NCBI GenBank assembly: GCA_949741925.1
Contig: CATJOY010000050.1
Location: 1 to 64,000, forward strand
Length of the DNA stretch: 64,000 nucleotides
Reading direction: 5' to 3'
Source: an uncultured Desulfovibrionaceae bacterium
GTDB taxonomy: Bacteria > Desulfobacterota > Desulfovibrionia > Desulfovibrionales > Desulfovibrionaceae
In this document: piece after piece, positions 53,266 to 61,046 of the stretch
How positions within the stretch are numbered: the stretch's first letter is position 1
Layout of the letters: each line of letters starts with the position of its first letter
Translations under genes and position numbers: made by a program
Notes under the pieces: generated by a model
Databases searched by the model: none
Told to the model about the DNA's origin: nothing
The model's input: only the letters and a program-made list of their open reading frames with translations

Positions 53266-53622
53266 GGGGGCGCACTGGTTTCGACGGGGACGTGGAAACC
53301 GTGATTGCAGGCCGAGGCGCCGCTGGCCTCGTAAAAAGCGGCACAAAAGTAATTGGCAACGATTACGAATACGCTTACGCTGCTTAATTAAGCAGCCCGT
53401 GGAGGATGACTGATGCCTGATACGTCGCCGAAGCGGTCATACTTTTTCAGGCTGGCGCTCAGAGCTGTCTGCCGGGACGAGCGCGAGACCTTAAGGCGGA
53501 CTGGCCGTGTACCGCTCTGACCGGGGGCAACGTGCACGGCAAGAGAGAAACCTGGTCTAAGCCTGTAGATATTACGAGTGAAAACTTCTCGGACGCGGGT
53601 TCGATTCCCGCCGCCTCCACCA
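53266..53622 (+). ncRNA. ssrA: tmRNA (ssrA)
   Basis: The 5' end GGGGGCGCACTGGTTTCGAC and the 3' end TTCGATTCCCGCCGCCTCC-ACCA form the tRNA-like half (GGGGGCG pairs CGCCTCC with one G-T). The tag frame at 53355-53387 reads GNDYEYAYAA-stop, starting at GGC. tmRNA frees stalled ribosomes and tags their products for ClpXP/ClpAP. Its 3' end is a common phage and island integration site, and a broken integrase follows here. Confidence 0.97.
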
Positions 53623-53646
53623 TTTCATAGTCCAACAAGGACTAAG

Positions 53647-53686
53647 AAAGGCCAAAATCTATTGAAAAATAGGGATTTTGGCCTTT
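53647..53686 (+). terminator. terminator after ssrA
   Basis: Perfect 13-base-pair stem AAAGGCCAAAATC/GATTTTGGCCTTT followed by TCTCTT. Confidence 0.92.
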
Positions 53687-53802
53687 TCTCTTGTCCGACC
53701 CCATCCGGTAAAAACCAACTTCGTACTCAATTAACTTGAGTAAGAATTTGAGTAGGGATGAAAGAAACTTCTTACTCAAATTGACAAAAGCGAGGGGCGG
53801 CA

Positions 53803-55160
53803 ATGAAAACAAAAGAATGCCGGTAATAAGAAGCGCTCAGAGTTTACGGCAAAATTCATTGAGTCGTTGAAGCCTACAGAGAAAGAAGAACGCTATACGG
53901 ATGTAAAAACACCCGGCCTCACCCTCGCCGTGTACCCTGCATCCCCTTGGAAGCCGAATGGCTCCAAGAAATGGCGCTTTCGCTATATGTACGGCGGTAA
54001 GGCTATGCTACGGTTTCCCTCAAGCAAGCTCGCGAGAAAGTTTTTAAAGCCTGAAAACTGCTTGATAAGAACATTGACCCATCACAAGAAAGAAAAGCGG
54101 AGAAAATAGCCTCCAAGCCCTTTCCAGCTTCCGGGGGATAGCCGAAGTCCGGCTCGACGACCGCCCAGAAAACAAGTGGGAAGAATCCCACGCCAAGCGC
54201 AATAAAGAACGCTTCATAGGCAATATTTTTCCTGTCATCGGCATGAAGAATATCAATGAGTTGACTTTGAGCGACTTCGACAAGGCGTTTACCCCTATCA
54301 AGCGCCGGGGAGCTTTGGAAACGGCGCACCGGATTGTGCTATGTGCATTGAAATCTTGAGCTACGCCGCCCGCTTCCGCTATCTGGAAGATAAAAATCTC
54401 ATTTTCGACTTACAGCAGTACAAGGAAGACCTGCCCCGCCCAACGAAAGGCAAGCTTGCCACGATCACGCAGCCGGATGAAATAAGCGAACTGCTCTGCA
54501 AGATTGACGAAGCGGAAGCACGGCAGACATACCCGGCAGCGCTGGCGCTCCAAATTGCGCCGTATGTTATGTTGCGGCCCGGCGAACTGGTCGGTGGCCG
54601 GTAGGATAAAATCAATTTTGACAAGGCTGAATGGTACATCAAAGCCGAGCGCATGAAGCCGGGATTCGACCATGTAGTCCCCCTCCCCGTCAGGCCATGG
54701 AGCTGATAAAGAAACTGCACTACTTCACGGCAACGGGGAATATATGTTTCCATCCTCAAGCCGGGGCCGAGGAGAACACCTCACCACGGCAACCTTGGTT
54801 ATGGCCTTACGCCGTATGAAATACCAATCCGGCGACTTCACCACGCACGGCTTCCGAGCCATGGCAAGCACCATCCTGAACGGGAACAAGACGCATGAAA
54901 TAAAAGGCTTTGACCTACCCGCATATGACCCGGATCTGATAGAAGTTCAGCTTTCCCATGCTGAAGAAAACAAGATCCGTAAGGCTTACAACCGGCGCGA
55001 CCCGTACGCCAGAATTCAGGAAAGGCGGGAGATGTTACAGACCTATGCGGATTTGCTTGTTTATTTCAAGTTACATCCCCCCAAAAAGTTACATAAAGAG
55101 GGGGATACTATTGAGGCTTCCTATTCCTTTTTCTTTGTTTTTTTGCTGCCTTTTTCTTAG
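53803..55160 (+). pseudogene. decayed P4-type tyrosine integrase
   Basis: The original start is ATG 53803 (GCGAGGGGCGG upstream). One extra A near 53813 breaks the frame; beyond it the arm-binding domain reads FTAKFIESLKPTEKEERYTD then WRFRYMYGGKAMLR. Further frameshifts lie near 54030 and 54350, a TAG at 54602-54604 sits where Trp is expected, and there are more shifts near 54690-54780. Catalytic remnants are still visible: YVMLRPGE (Arg), HGFRAMAST (His-x-x-Arg) and QLSHAEENKIRKAYNR (His and Tyr). It lies 181 bases after ssrA, so it once inserted an island there and is now dead. Confidence 0.92.
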
Positions 55161-56643
55161 CCTTCTCTTTTTTTAATTTATAACGAAGTATCTCGCTCAT
55201 TTCGAAAATAGTGATCTTTTCTTTTTTATCACTATATGCGTGGTTTATGGCCGATAGTTTAACTTTTTGGAAAAAATTCATTTCAGTACGAATTTTTTTT
55301 GCGTCTTTATATTGTTCATAAGTCCAATCACTAGAATCTAAATAAGCCATATCCTCACTGTTTCCATCAAATCTTGTTGGACTACGTGGGTCAAAAGCCA
55401 AACCTACTGTTATTGAGTATTCTGGGAATAAATCCTTACAAGCGAAGCAATAAGCCATAAGAAACGATTTTCTGTCTTCACGATAGGCATTATAGTCAAG
55501 ATATGTTGACGAATGAGGGAGAATCAGCAAAACATAACATACATCTGAATTGGATGGAGAGCTTAAAACTCTCACGCGAGGTTGACTTGCGTCCTCTTTA
55601 AAAGCAGGCCAAGCCCATTCCAAAAAGTTATTTGATAAGATTGTCCTACCGATTCTTGATTCTGCCGCCATGAATTTTAAAGGAAGAATTTCTTCATCAT
55701 AGCTATCAGCTGAAGTATACCCCCAATTTCCAGTAAAGGCATGCTGGCCTATCCTTTCAATTATACTGTCCCACAAAAATGAAGGCTCTACAAATTCCTT
55801 TAAAGCTCTATAAACATTCTTTTGAGTGTAATCGTCATATATCCCCTCTGTAATAATTGGAGTTACCCCTGCATAGATGCTGTTAAAGTCTGGAAAATTC
55901 AATTCATATGTAAGATGACTTTCATCACGGCTTGATAGATAGAGTCCAATTAGCTCTTGCTCTCCTTGTGCAATAGCTTTTTGTGTTGTCAAAAACACCT
56001 CTTTCTTACTTAAATAGTCAATAAAATCACTAATTGTATCGAATTCTTTAAATAATATGTCTATGCCTTCATCATCAAAAAAATGGACAAATCCTTTGTC
56101 TTTGTCTGGTATTCCTATCTGAAATGGAAATTTAAAGATTTCCTCACCTTCAAAAAATGGACAAAGAAGTAACGAACCACTTTTTCCTCCAAAATACTTT
56201 TTCGCATGTTCTGCAATCCCTCTGGTGACGACAATACGATGAATTTTAACTGTAGCTGCATCAGGAATTTCAACCGGAAAAGGTTGAGAGCATTTTCTAT
56301 CCAAAAATATCCGTGAGCTAAACTGCTTAACCCATTTTTCCGCTTGGTAAACTTGATAAGATGACTTCAAAAAAGCCTTCTTTACCCATCGTGGCCAAGA
56401 AATAGCCAAGTCGTTTTCAGAAGAAAACTTGACTTCCCCTTTATCGGAAAAAATCAAAACATGCTCATTGAAGACCACAAGTAAGTCACAAAGTTCCTTG
56501 CCTTGGCCCTTGGCTATTCCGTCATCTGTATATACATTTGGAAAGGACCATAAGCTTAAGAATGTTTTTTCACATAGTGTTGCAAGTATGCGTTCTGATT
56601 CTGTGACCTGTCCTGATTTCATAATATTTCTTCTAGCTGTCAT
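55108..56643 (-). CDS. AT-rich 511-residue protein with possible nuclease-like N-terminus
   Basis: 511 residues from ATG 56643, chosen for AGGGGGCGT just upstream (ATG 56622 is an alternative). The DNA is much richer in A/T than the core genes, a sign of transfer. The N-terminus has a pattern compatible with PD-(D/E)XK/NERD-like folds: an early Glu (TESERILATL), Asp in GKELCDLLVVF, and Lys in VLIFSDKGEVKF. The middle shows no recognised domain, and the C-terminus is a very basic tail (KKKAAKKQRKRNRKPQ). Its 3' end overlaps the integrase remnant tail to tail. Function unknown; an accessory or defence role is only inference. Confidence 0.75.
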   Translation of the reverse strand: MTARRNIMKSGQVTESERILATLCEKTFLSLWSFPNVYTDDGIAKGQGKELCDLLVVFNEHVLIFSDKGEVKFSSENDLAISWPRWVKKAFLKSSYQVYQAEKWVKQFSSRIFLDRKCSQPFPVEIPDAATVKIHRIVVTRGIAEHAKKYFGGKSGSLLLCPFFEGEEIFKFPFQIGIPDKDKGFVHFFDDEGIDILFKEFDTISDFIDYLSKKEVFLTTQKAIAQGEQELIGLYLSSRDESHLTYELNFPDFNSIYAGVTPIITEGIYDDYTQKNVYRALKEFVEPSFLWDSIIERIGQHAFTGNWGYTSADSYDEEILPLKFMAAESRIGRTILSNNFLEWAWPAFKEDASQPRVRVLSSPSNSDVCYVLLILPHSSTYLDYNAYREDRKSFLMAYCFACKDLFPEYSITVGLAFDPRSPTRFDGNSEDMAYLDSSDWTYEQYKDAKKIRTEMNFFQKVKLSAINHAYSDKKEKITIFEMSEILRYKLKKEKAKKKAAKKQRKRNRKPQ

Positions 56644-56829
56644 ACGCCCCCTAACTACATTCACTATTGTCTACCAAAGCCGTGAGCTACTTGTTCCTGA
56701 CATTCATTCACCAGTATGTTTTTTCCTCTTTTTAGGTGCTCAAAACACCTTGACCAGCGACGGCTCCCACCCTGTAAGTTTGTGGGTTTTCTTGTGCCCT
56801 CTCGAAGGTGCTGGTTTCCTGCATTGTAC

Positions 56830-56908
56830 CTCCGGGTGTGGGCGCAATATAATACCTGGCAACAGGGAAATAGCCCGCCGTCTCGCTGGCGGTTTTGAGC
56901 ACCCGGAG
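56830..56908 (+). ncRNA. structured repeat element, copy 1
   Basis: Outer helix CTCCGGGTG (56830-56838) with CACCCGGAG (56900-56908). Inside is a hairpin CCTG-GCAA-CAGG (56855-56866) and a hairpin CCGCC/GGCGG (56875-56879, 56888-56892). Shared single-stranded parts include ATATAATAC and GGAAATAG. It lies 45 bases before the start of a small acidic-protein gene. Two more copies in the window keep these helices with different base pairs. Confidence 0.75.
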
Positions 56909-56953
56909 TTTCTCATTTTGAAGACTCCAATCAAAAAATCCAGCGAGGTTTTT

Positions 56954-57416
56954 ATGTCTGCTCCATCTCAACCCACTTTTGGTTCATCCCCCAACTTCAA
57001 CACTTTGGCAGAGAAGCTATAAGAAACAGCACAAGCCCTGCTTGGATTCAGCCGCGCCAATCAAATATCCGATCGACGCCAACGGGGAAGAAAAAACGCC
57101 TCCTGAACCCGCCTCAAAAAATGACGACAAGCCCTTCGAAATTCGTTCTTACGAATTACCATATTACATTTTGCACGACGAACAACAGCTACTCAAAATT
57201 GCCGACTCTGACGAACTGGTTGATGTTCTGAATAAAGCCTACGACCTCTTCTATTGCATTGCCAGCTTGATGAAACATTTCGGCCAAGAAGAGGAGGTTT
57301 GCGGCGTTGACCTGAACAATATAGCGCAAGTTCTCTCGCTTCCGCTTGATTGGCTAGAGCGATTGTCCAGTACCCTAAGCGGGTTTGAGTTAATCCATCA
57401 CATGAAGACCGAATAA
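56954..57416 (+). pseudogene. broken small acidic protein (family A, first member)
   Basis: ATG 56954 with CAGCGAGG upstream begins MSAPSQPTFGSSPNFNTL and then hits TAA at 57020-57022 where the intact relative at 60243 has Gln. Coding resumes as ETAQALLGFS, shifts frame near 57060, and continues as FEIRSYELPYYILHDEQQLL to TGA-less end TAA at 57414-57416. The C-terminal part aligns with the relative (EIRS, LM-HF, PLD-L-RL). It is probably not made as one protein, unless the 3' frame is started separately. Confidence 0.75.
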
Positions 57417-57579
57417 ACCAGCGCGTCCCGGGAGCAATTCCGGGCCGCTTTTTTCTTCCTGATTTGTGCCTTTGTGTTGAGCTTCCGCAGGAAGCGAATA
57501 AGCCAGCCCGCTGGGCCGGTCAGTTTGTTGGGACAAAAGTACCCTACAAACTCTGTCCGACCCTCCTATTCTATTCAAC

Positions 57580-57722
57580 GATATGCAAATAGGCCACTCG
57601 ATTTTAACATCATTGCATAAGTTTGCGTAACTTTGCATAAAATAACGTTTTTTGCATATCTTTGCATAAAATTGAACATTGCTGGCATATCGCTGCAATA
57701 ACTTCGCATAACTTTTAATACG
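57580..57722. repeat. iteron-like array of TTATGCAAA repeats
   Basis: On the minus strand, TTATGCAAAG, TTACGCAAAC and TTATGCAATG follow each other exactly 10 bases apart. Further matches (TTATGCAAAG, ATATGCAAAA, TTATGCGAAG, ATATGCCAGC) lie nearby with about 10- to 11-base phasing. One helical turn per repeat suggests cooperative protein binding, as in plasmid or island replication iterons or operators. It lies downstream of alpA. Confidence 0.55.
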
Positions 57723-57841
57723 ATAGGCTATAGCGGCCTTGGCAAGCTCAATCCCTGTAGTAGCTCGCTCATAGATTTGCAGCCGCCCTCGCGTTTCATA
57801 TCTGGCCACGGCTGCCGATCGGCAATAGGCGCTTGGGTGTT

Positions 57842-58072
57842 TTATCCAGCGAATGGCTTTTTAGTTTCGTCGTACTGGCCGGATTGTGCATAAAGCCGCT
57901 CGACCAAAGCGACTATGTCTTCGGTTCGCCATGCAGTTGTGTGCGGGCCAAGTTTTACAGGCTTCGGGTAACGTCCTGTTCGACAACCGCTCCACCACGC
58001 GCTCTTGCTCGCAGGCACTACGGCCCGCACTTGGGGAAGACGCATAAACCCGATAATGGAAGTATTGGACAT
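57842..58072 (-). CDS. AlpA-family excisionase/regulator
   Basis: 76 residues from ATG 58072 (CCGGGAGGTTTTCAA upstream). It is a MerR/AlpA-type winged helix: IGFMRLPQVRAVVPASKSAW then GRYPKPVKLGPHTTAWRTED. AlpA proteins act as excisionases or activators of integrases in P4-like islands, which fits the decayed integrase nearby. Key residues look intact. Confidence 0.85.
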   Translation of the reverse strand: MSNTSIIGFMRLPQVRAVVPASKSAWWSGCRTGRYPKPVKLGPHTTAWRTEDIVALVERLYAQSGQYDETKKPFAG

Positions 58073-58133
58073 TTGAAAACCTCCCGGATAGCTCATAATC
58101 CTTTTATGGAGACTGGAGCACGGGGTTTTCAGT

Positions 58134-58148
58134 AAACGGCGTTTACGG
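58134..58148. promoter_or_regulatory. palindromic operator-like site upstream of alpA
   Basis: GTAAACGGCGTTTAC is a palindrome around one central base, 62 bases before the alpA start. A second, ATGCAAAATTGCAT, lies near 58233-58246. Both are possible repressor sites. Confidence 0.45.
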
Positions 58149-58356
58149 GGTTTCGCCCGAAAAAGGTCGGCGTCCCTATGCGCATTTTTCAAAAATGATT
58201 TTTAGCCCTGACGGGGTTTGCTTTCCACGGATGCAAAATTGCATGCACCTGAAATGATTCATACAAAAAAAGAGGCGGCACCGACCTTTCGAGCGACACC
58301 GTAAGGAGAGATGTCGCGCTGCAAGGGATGTGCCACCCGCGCTTTTTTTGCTTTGT
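58149..58356 (+). other. possible small transcript between alpA and the toxin
   Basis: Around 58265-58350 the plus strand can fold (GCGACA/TGTCGC; outer GGCAC/GTGCC) and ends CACCCGCGC-TTTTTTT, like a terminator. It may be a small RNA, or only the tail of the toxin operon region. A 19-codon frame MSRCKGCATRAFFALFIVQ at 58312 looks like the start of a phage zinc-ribbon protein gone out of frame. Confidence 0.3.
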
Positions 58357-58662
58357 TTATTGTTCAGTGAATTGGAGGCTGCCGTGCATTACGCGAAGAA
58401 TCTGCACCGTGTTGCCCTTTACGCGGTAAATCAGCGCGTAAGGTGTGGCCTTGACGAGCCATTCCCTTGTATTGGGCATTCTTCCCGGCTTGCCCGCTCC
58501 AGGAAGCGTAGACAAGCGCTCAGGAGCTTTGAAGATGCGTTTAAGGTATTCTTCCACATCCTCAAAAGGCACGCCCTCACCAAGCAGGTAGTCGGTAACG
58601 CCATCCAAGTCTTTCCAAGAGCTTTCAGTCCATTCAATGGGCAAAGGGTTACGGGATGACAT
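58357..58662 (-). CDS. ParE/RelE-family toxin
   Basis: 101 residues with the ParE/RelE fold: PIEWTESSWKDLDGVTDYLL, RIFKAPERLSTLPGAGKPGR, and the C-terminal strands WLVKATPYALIYRVKGNTVQ ending ILRVMHGSLQF. The H-G near the end matches the family. Such toxins block gyrase (ParE) or cut mRNA (RelE); ParE-like is favoured by the RHH partner. It overlaps the antitoxin gene by 14 bases. Confidence 0.9.
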   Translation of the reverse strand: MSSRNPLPIEWTESSWKDLDGVTDYLLGEGVPFEDVEEYLKRIFKAPERLSTLPGAGKPGRMPNTREWLVKATPYALIYRVKGNTVQILRVMHGSLQFTEQ

Positions 58663-58894
58663 TGAAGCCCTTAGCCTTTAACCGCGCTCCCATTTCTTCA
58701 TGACTGATAGTGCGTCCTGCCTCGGCATCGTCTATTCCCTTTTGCGCCTCGGCCAGATACCATGTCTCACGCTCAAGGTATTGGGCCACGGCTTCCTTGA
58801 TTATCCAAGCACGGGGCCTGTCCATTTGCTCGGCCATCTTGTCGAGTTGTTCGCGAATCTTCGGGTCGAACCGGACTGTCGTTACTGACTGCAT
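58649..58894 (-). CDS. RHH (CopG/ParD-like) antitoxin
   Basis: 81 residues from ATG 58894 (AAGGAGTAAAT upstream). The ribbon-helix-helix N-terminus is SVTTVRFDPKIREQLDKMAE with RPRAWIIKEAVAQYLE. The C-terminal part (EAGRTISHEEMGARLKAKG) would wrap the toxin. It precedes and overlaps the toxin gene, the usual order, and probably represses its own promoter. Confidence 0.9.
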   Translation of the reverse strand: MQSVTTVRFDPKIREQLDKMAEQMDRPRAWIIKEAVAQYLERETWYLAEAQKGIDDAEAGRTISHEEMGARLKAKGFNVIP

Positions 58895-59040
58895 ATTTAC
58901 TCCTTGCGTAGTCGCATGTATTCTCATATATGCTTAGAGCATACGCTATTCAAAGCTAAACTGCAAGGTTACAAGAATTTTCTGCCTCAAAGCCTAGTGC
59001 CACAACAAGTCAGCTTTACAGACACTATATTCCGGAAACG

Positions 59041-59229
59041 GTGAACGTGAAAGCCATCCGGGCCAGGCTTGGCTTGTCTCAGGCCGGGTTTGCCGCCCGT
59101 TTCGGCCTATCCTTACATACCCTGCGGAACTGGGAACAGGGTAAACGTACACCAGACCCGGCGGCACGGGCCTACCTCAAGGTCATTGAGAAGGCTCCGA
59201 ATATGGTGACCGGCATCCTGCCTCAATGA
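59041..59229 (+). CDS. truncated HigA-like antitoxin (HTH fragment)
   Basis: 62 residues from GTG 59041. It is a complete XRE helix-turn-helix: VKAIRARLGLSQAGFAARFG then LHTLRNWEQGKRTPDPAARAY. Full HigA-like proteins have about 35-40 residues before this. The same frame stays open upstream to 58960 and reads SQLYRHYIPETVNVKAIRAR, but has no start codon, so the 5' end and the partner toxin gene seem lost. Confidence 0.65.
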   Translation: MNVKAIRARLGLSQAGFAARFGLSLHTLRNWEQGKRTPDPAARAYLKVIEKAPNMVTGILPQ

Positions 59230-59912
59230 AAGTGAGGGCCCCGCCGATATGCCATCGGAGAAACGTGACGGCATTTTTGACGGTACTTCAAAATCTCTAT
59301 TCAAAATTATACTGTTATTTCAGCGCAATAAAAATACCCACTCGGTCCCCATTTAGGAGTGTCGGGGTTTTTCCCGAAAAAACCGGAAAAAACTGGACGT
59401 GTCATGTAAAAAGGGGACAAGAAAGTAGCGCTTGTCCCCATATACCAAGAAGCTTGTATCCTAGGCTTTCCCTCGCTGAAGACGCCAAGGAGCAAGGCAA
59501 GGAAGGCGACTCCCTCTTGACGGTTCCGCCTGTCTGATTTTGTTGTCATAGCTCCATATTCTACTGCATCAAAAATAGGCTCGATGGGCTAGACTCTCGC
59601 TCCTGGGATTGCCGGATTACCTAATCCTTAATAACGGCTTATAAATTTTCTGTGCATTTCCACCAGTTTGCATAGTTCAAGGGGAACCTTGAAAGCCGCT
59701 GCCGCCAGCAGTATTATTTCGATAAAAAGCATCTTTGCTAGGTGCCACACGTAAGAGGAATCCTGTTTGCCTCATGGCCCACTCGTAAAACCTTATTAAC
59801 AAGGTGCCTATGCGATATCTGCAAGTTCATCAGAGGCAAATTCTTTTGCCAGAGTTTTCAATAAGTTCTTGAGGCGGTTCCTATTTGACTTGAAAATGTG
59901 AAAATAGACATG
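59230..59912. other. gene-poor remnant region
   Basis: No supported gene. A hairpin GGGGACAAG/CTTGTCCCC at 59413-59439 may be a terminator. On the minus strand just after element copy 3, ATG 59911 opens only 17 codons. A different frame there reads NRLKNLLKTLAKEFASDELADIA to a stop, which suggests a decayed small gene. Confidence 0.45.
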
Positions 59913-59957
59913 AGGCGCTCTGTTGGTTTTACTATTGGAGCCGGCGATAGCAACAAG

Positions 59958-60033
59958 CTCCGGGCGCTAGTAACCGCCAACGGACGACGGACTATTTCCC
60001 CTTGCGGGTATTATATTTCATCTACACCCGGAG
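59958..60033 (-). ncRNA. structured repeat element, copy 3
   Basis: Read on the minus strand: outer helix CTCCGGGTG (60033-60025) with CGCCCGGAG (59966-59958; one G-T), hairpin CCC-GCAA-GGG (60008-59999), and hairpin CCGTC/GGCGG (59990-59986, 59978-59974; one G-T). Flanks share GGACGTAG, ATGAAATATAATACCC and CGGCTCCAATAGTAAAAC with copy 2. Only a decayed reading frame follows. Confidence 0.75.
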
Positions 60034-60199
60034 ATACAATGCGAGTGCTACGTCCTGGAAAAAATGTAAAAAAACACAAACAACTCCTCTTCTCTCTTTT
60101 TACCTTCCTCATTGGTGCCACTCTTCGCCGTTGTTTTTGAGCACCGGAGAAAATCCTGGAAAGTTGCAAAGCGCATGGCAAGCAACAATACAAGGCAGA

Positions 60200-60237
60200 A
60201 AAATACCCCTTAGAACATTCGTTCCAAGGGGTATTTT
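60200..60237 (-). terminator. terminator of the small acidic-protein gene
   Basis: Stem of about 17 base pairs (AAAATACCCCTT...AAGGGGTATTTT), loop around GAAT, with T-run on the minus strand directly after the stop at 60243. Confidence 0.92.
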
Positions 60238-60242
60238 ATAGA

Positions 60243-60683
60243 CTATCCTATATCCGGATTATCTTCTGCAACAGGATGAAAATCCGCTATCAGAGAGCAC
60301 AGGCGGTTTAAGATATCCAGTGGGGCCATGAACGTATTCCCCATGAGTTGGATAGAAAATCCGTTAATTGCTTCATCAGCCTCAAAATGCTGCATGAGCA
60401 GCGCCTGGGTGTAGAGCTGTTCGTAGGTCTTATGAAACATCTCCTGCCAATTTTCCGCATTGAGCAGTTCAAGCAGCTTCCTTTCTTCGTCAACAATAAA
60501 TCCTGGAATGTGGAAGGAGCGGATTTCAGAAGGCGCTTTTTCTTCAACCGGTGGTTCGGCTTCTTTTTTTGTGGCCGCAGGCGAAGCAGCAAAAGCTAAC
60601 AAATCCTGTGCCGTGGCTTGCAACGTTTCAGCTAGTTCGGCGCAATCGGGAAGATTTTGACTTGCGGATGTGACAATAGGCAT
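60243..60683 (-). CDS. Small acidic protein (family A, intact member)
   Basis: 146 residues from ATG 60683, with CACTGGAGCGCC upstream. The N-terminal helix LAETLQATAQDLLAFA is followed by a Lys/Glu/Pro linker and a C-terminal domain (about 50-135) with EIRSFHIPGFIVDEERKLL, YEQLYTQALLMQHFEADE and APLDILNRLCSLI. The broken gene at 56954 is a clear relative. No known family, signal peptide or membrane helix is seen. The structured element (copy 2) ends 48 bases before its start, and its own terminator follows, so it is a self-contained element-plus-protein unit. Confidence 0.78.
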   Translation of the reverse strand: MPIVTSASQNLPDCAELAETLQATAQDLLAFAASPAATKKEAEPPVEEKAPSEIRSFHIPGFIVDEERKLLELLNAENWQEMFHKTYEQLYTQALLMQHFEADEAINGFSIQLMGNTFMAPLDILNRLCSLIADFHPVAEDNPDIG

Positions 60684-60730
60684 GAGGCGCTCCAGTGAGT
60701 TTTACTATTGGAGCCGGCTACAACAACAAG

Positions 60731-60807
60731 CTCCGGGTGCTAGTAACCGTCACTGGAACGGCGGACTATTTCCCCTTGCGGGTATTATATTTCATCCACA
60801 CCCGGAG
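60731..60807 (-). ncRNA. structured repeat element, copy 2
   Basis: Read on the minus strand: outer helix CTCCGGGTG (60807-60799) with CACCCGGAG (60739-60731), hairpin CCC-GCAA-GGG (60782-60773), and hairpin CCGT/ACGG (60761-60758, 60750-60747). Upstream, GTTTGTGG and the block AGAGAAGAGGAGTTG (near 60927-60942) are also shared with copy 3. It directly precedes the intact small acidic-protein gene. Confidence 0.78.
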
Positions 60808-61046
60808 GTATAAGCGAGTACTACGTCCTAAAAAGAACGTGAAGAATCCACAAACTTTCGGGGTGGGAAACCGCCAGCGTAAGGCGTTACTAGCGCCTGC
60901 AAAAACCCTAACCACAAAGAGCTACACCGTCAACTCCTCTTCTCTCCTTTGGCCTCCTGCGCCCAAAAAGCCCTTAGCAAGATTCCTTTGTTCATCTGAC
61001 GCCCCCTGACGCTCACAAGCCTGCTTCGCCATAAAAAGAGACAAAA
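60808..61046. other. stretch between the element and the Hxs locus
   Basis: No gene seen. It holds the upstream flank of element copy 2, including GGCGCTAGTAACGCC (a self-complementary segment on the minus strand), and the likely right side of the accessory region. Confidence 0.4.

Noticed and set aside
53118-53387. 89-codon frame ending in the tmRNA tag
   Set aside because: It merely reads into the tag frame of ssrA; the RNA gene explains the sequence.
57390-57809. 139-codon minus-strand frame after alpA
   Set aside because: Its start (ARYETRGRLQIYERATTGIE) looks coding, but the middle is set by the DNA repeat array and the end overlaps another gene; kept as a repeat, not a gene.
59958-60807. 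Interpretation of the structured element as a retron, T-box or riboswitch
   Set aside because: No reverse transcriptase is nearby, no T-box or known aptamer core is visible, and the downstream gene is not metabolic.
53623-61000. CRISPR array or insertion sequence in the accessory region
   Set aside because: No regularly spaced direct repeats of 23-40 bases and no transposase or terminal inverted repeats were seen.
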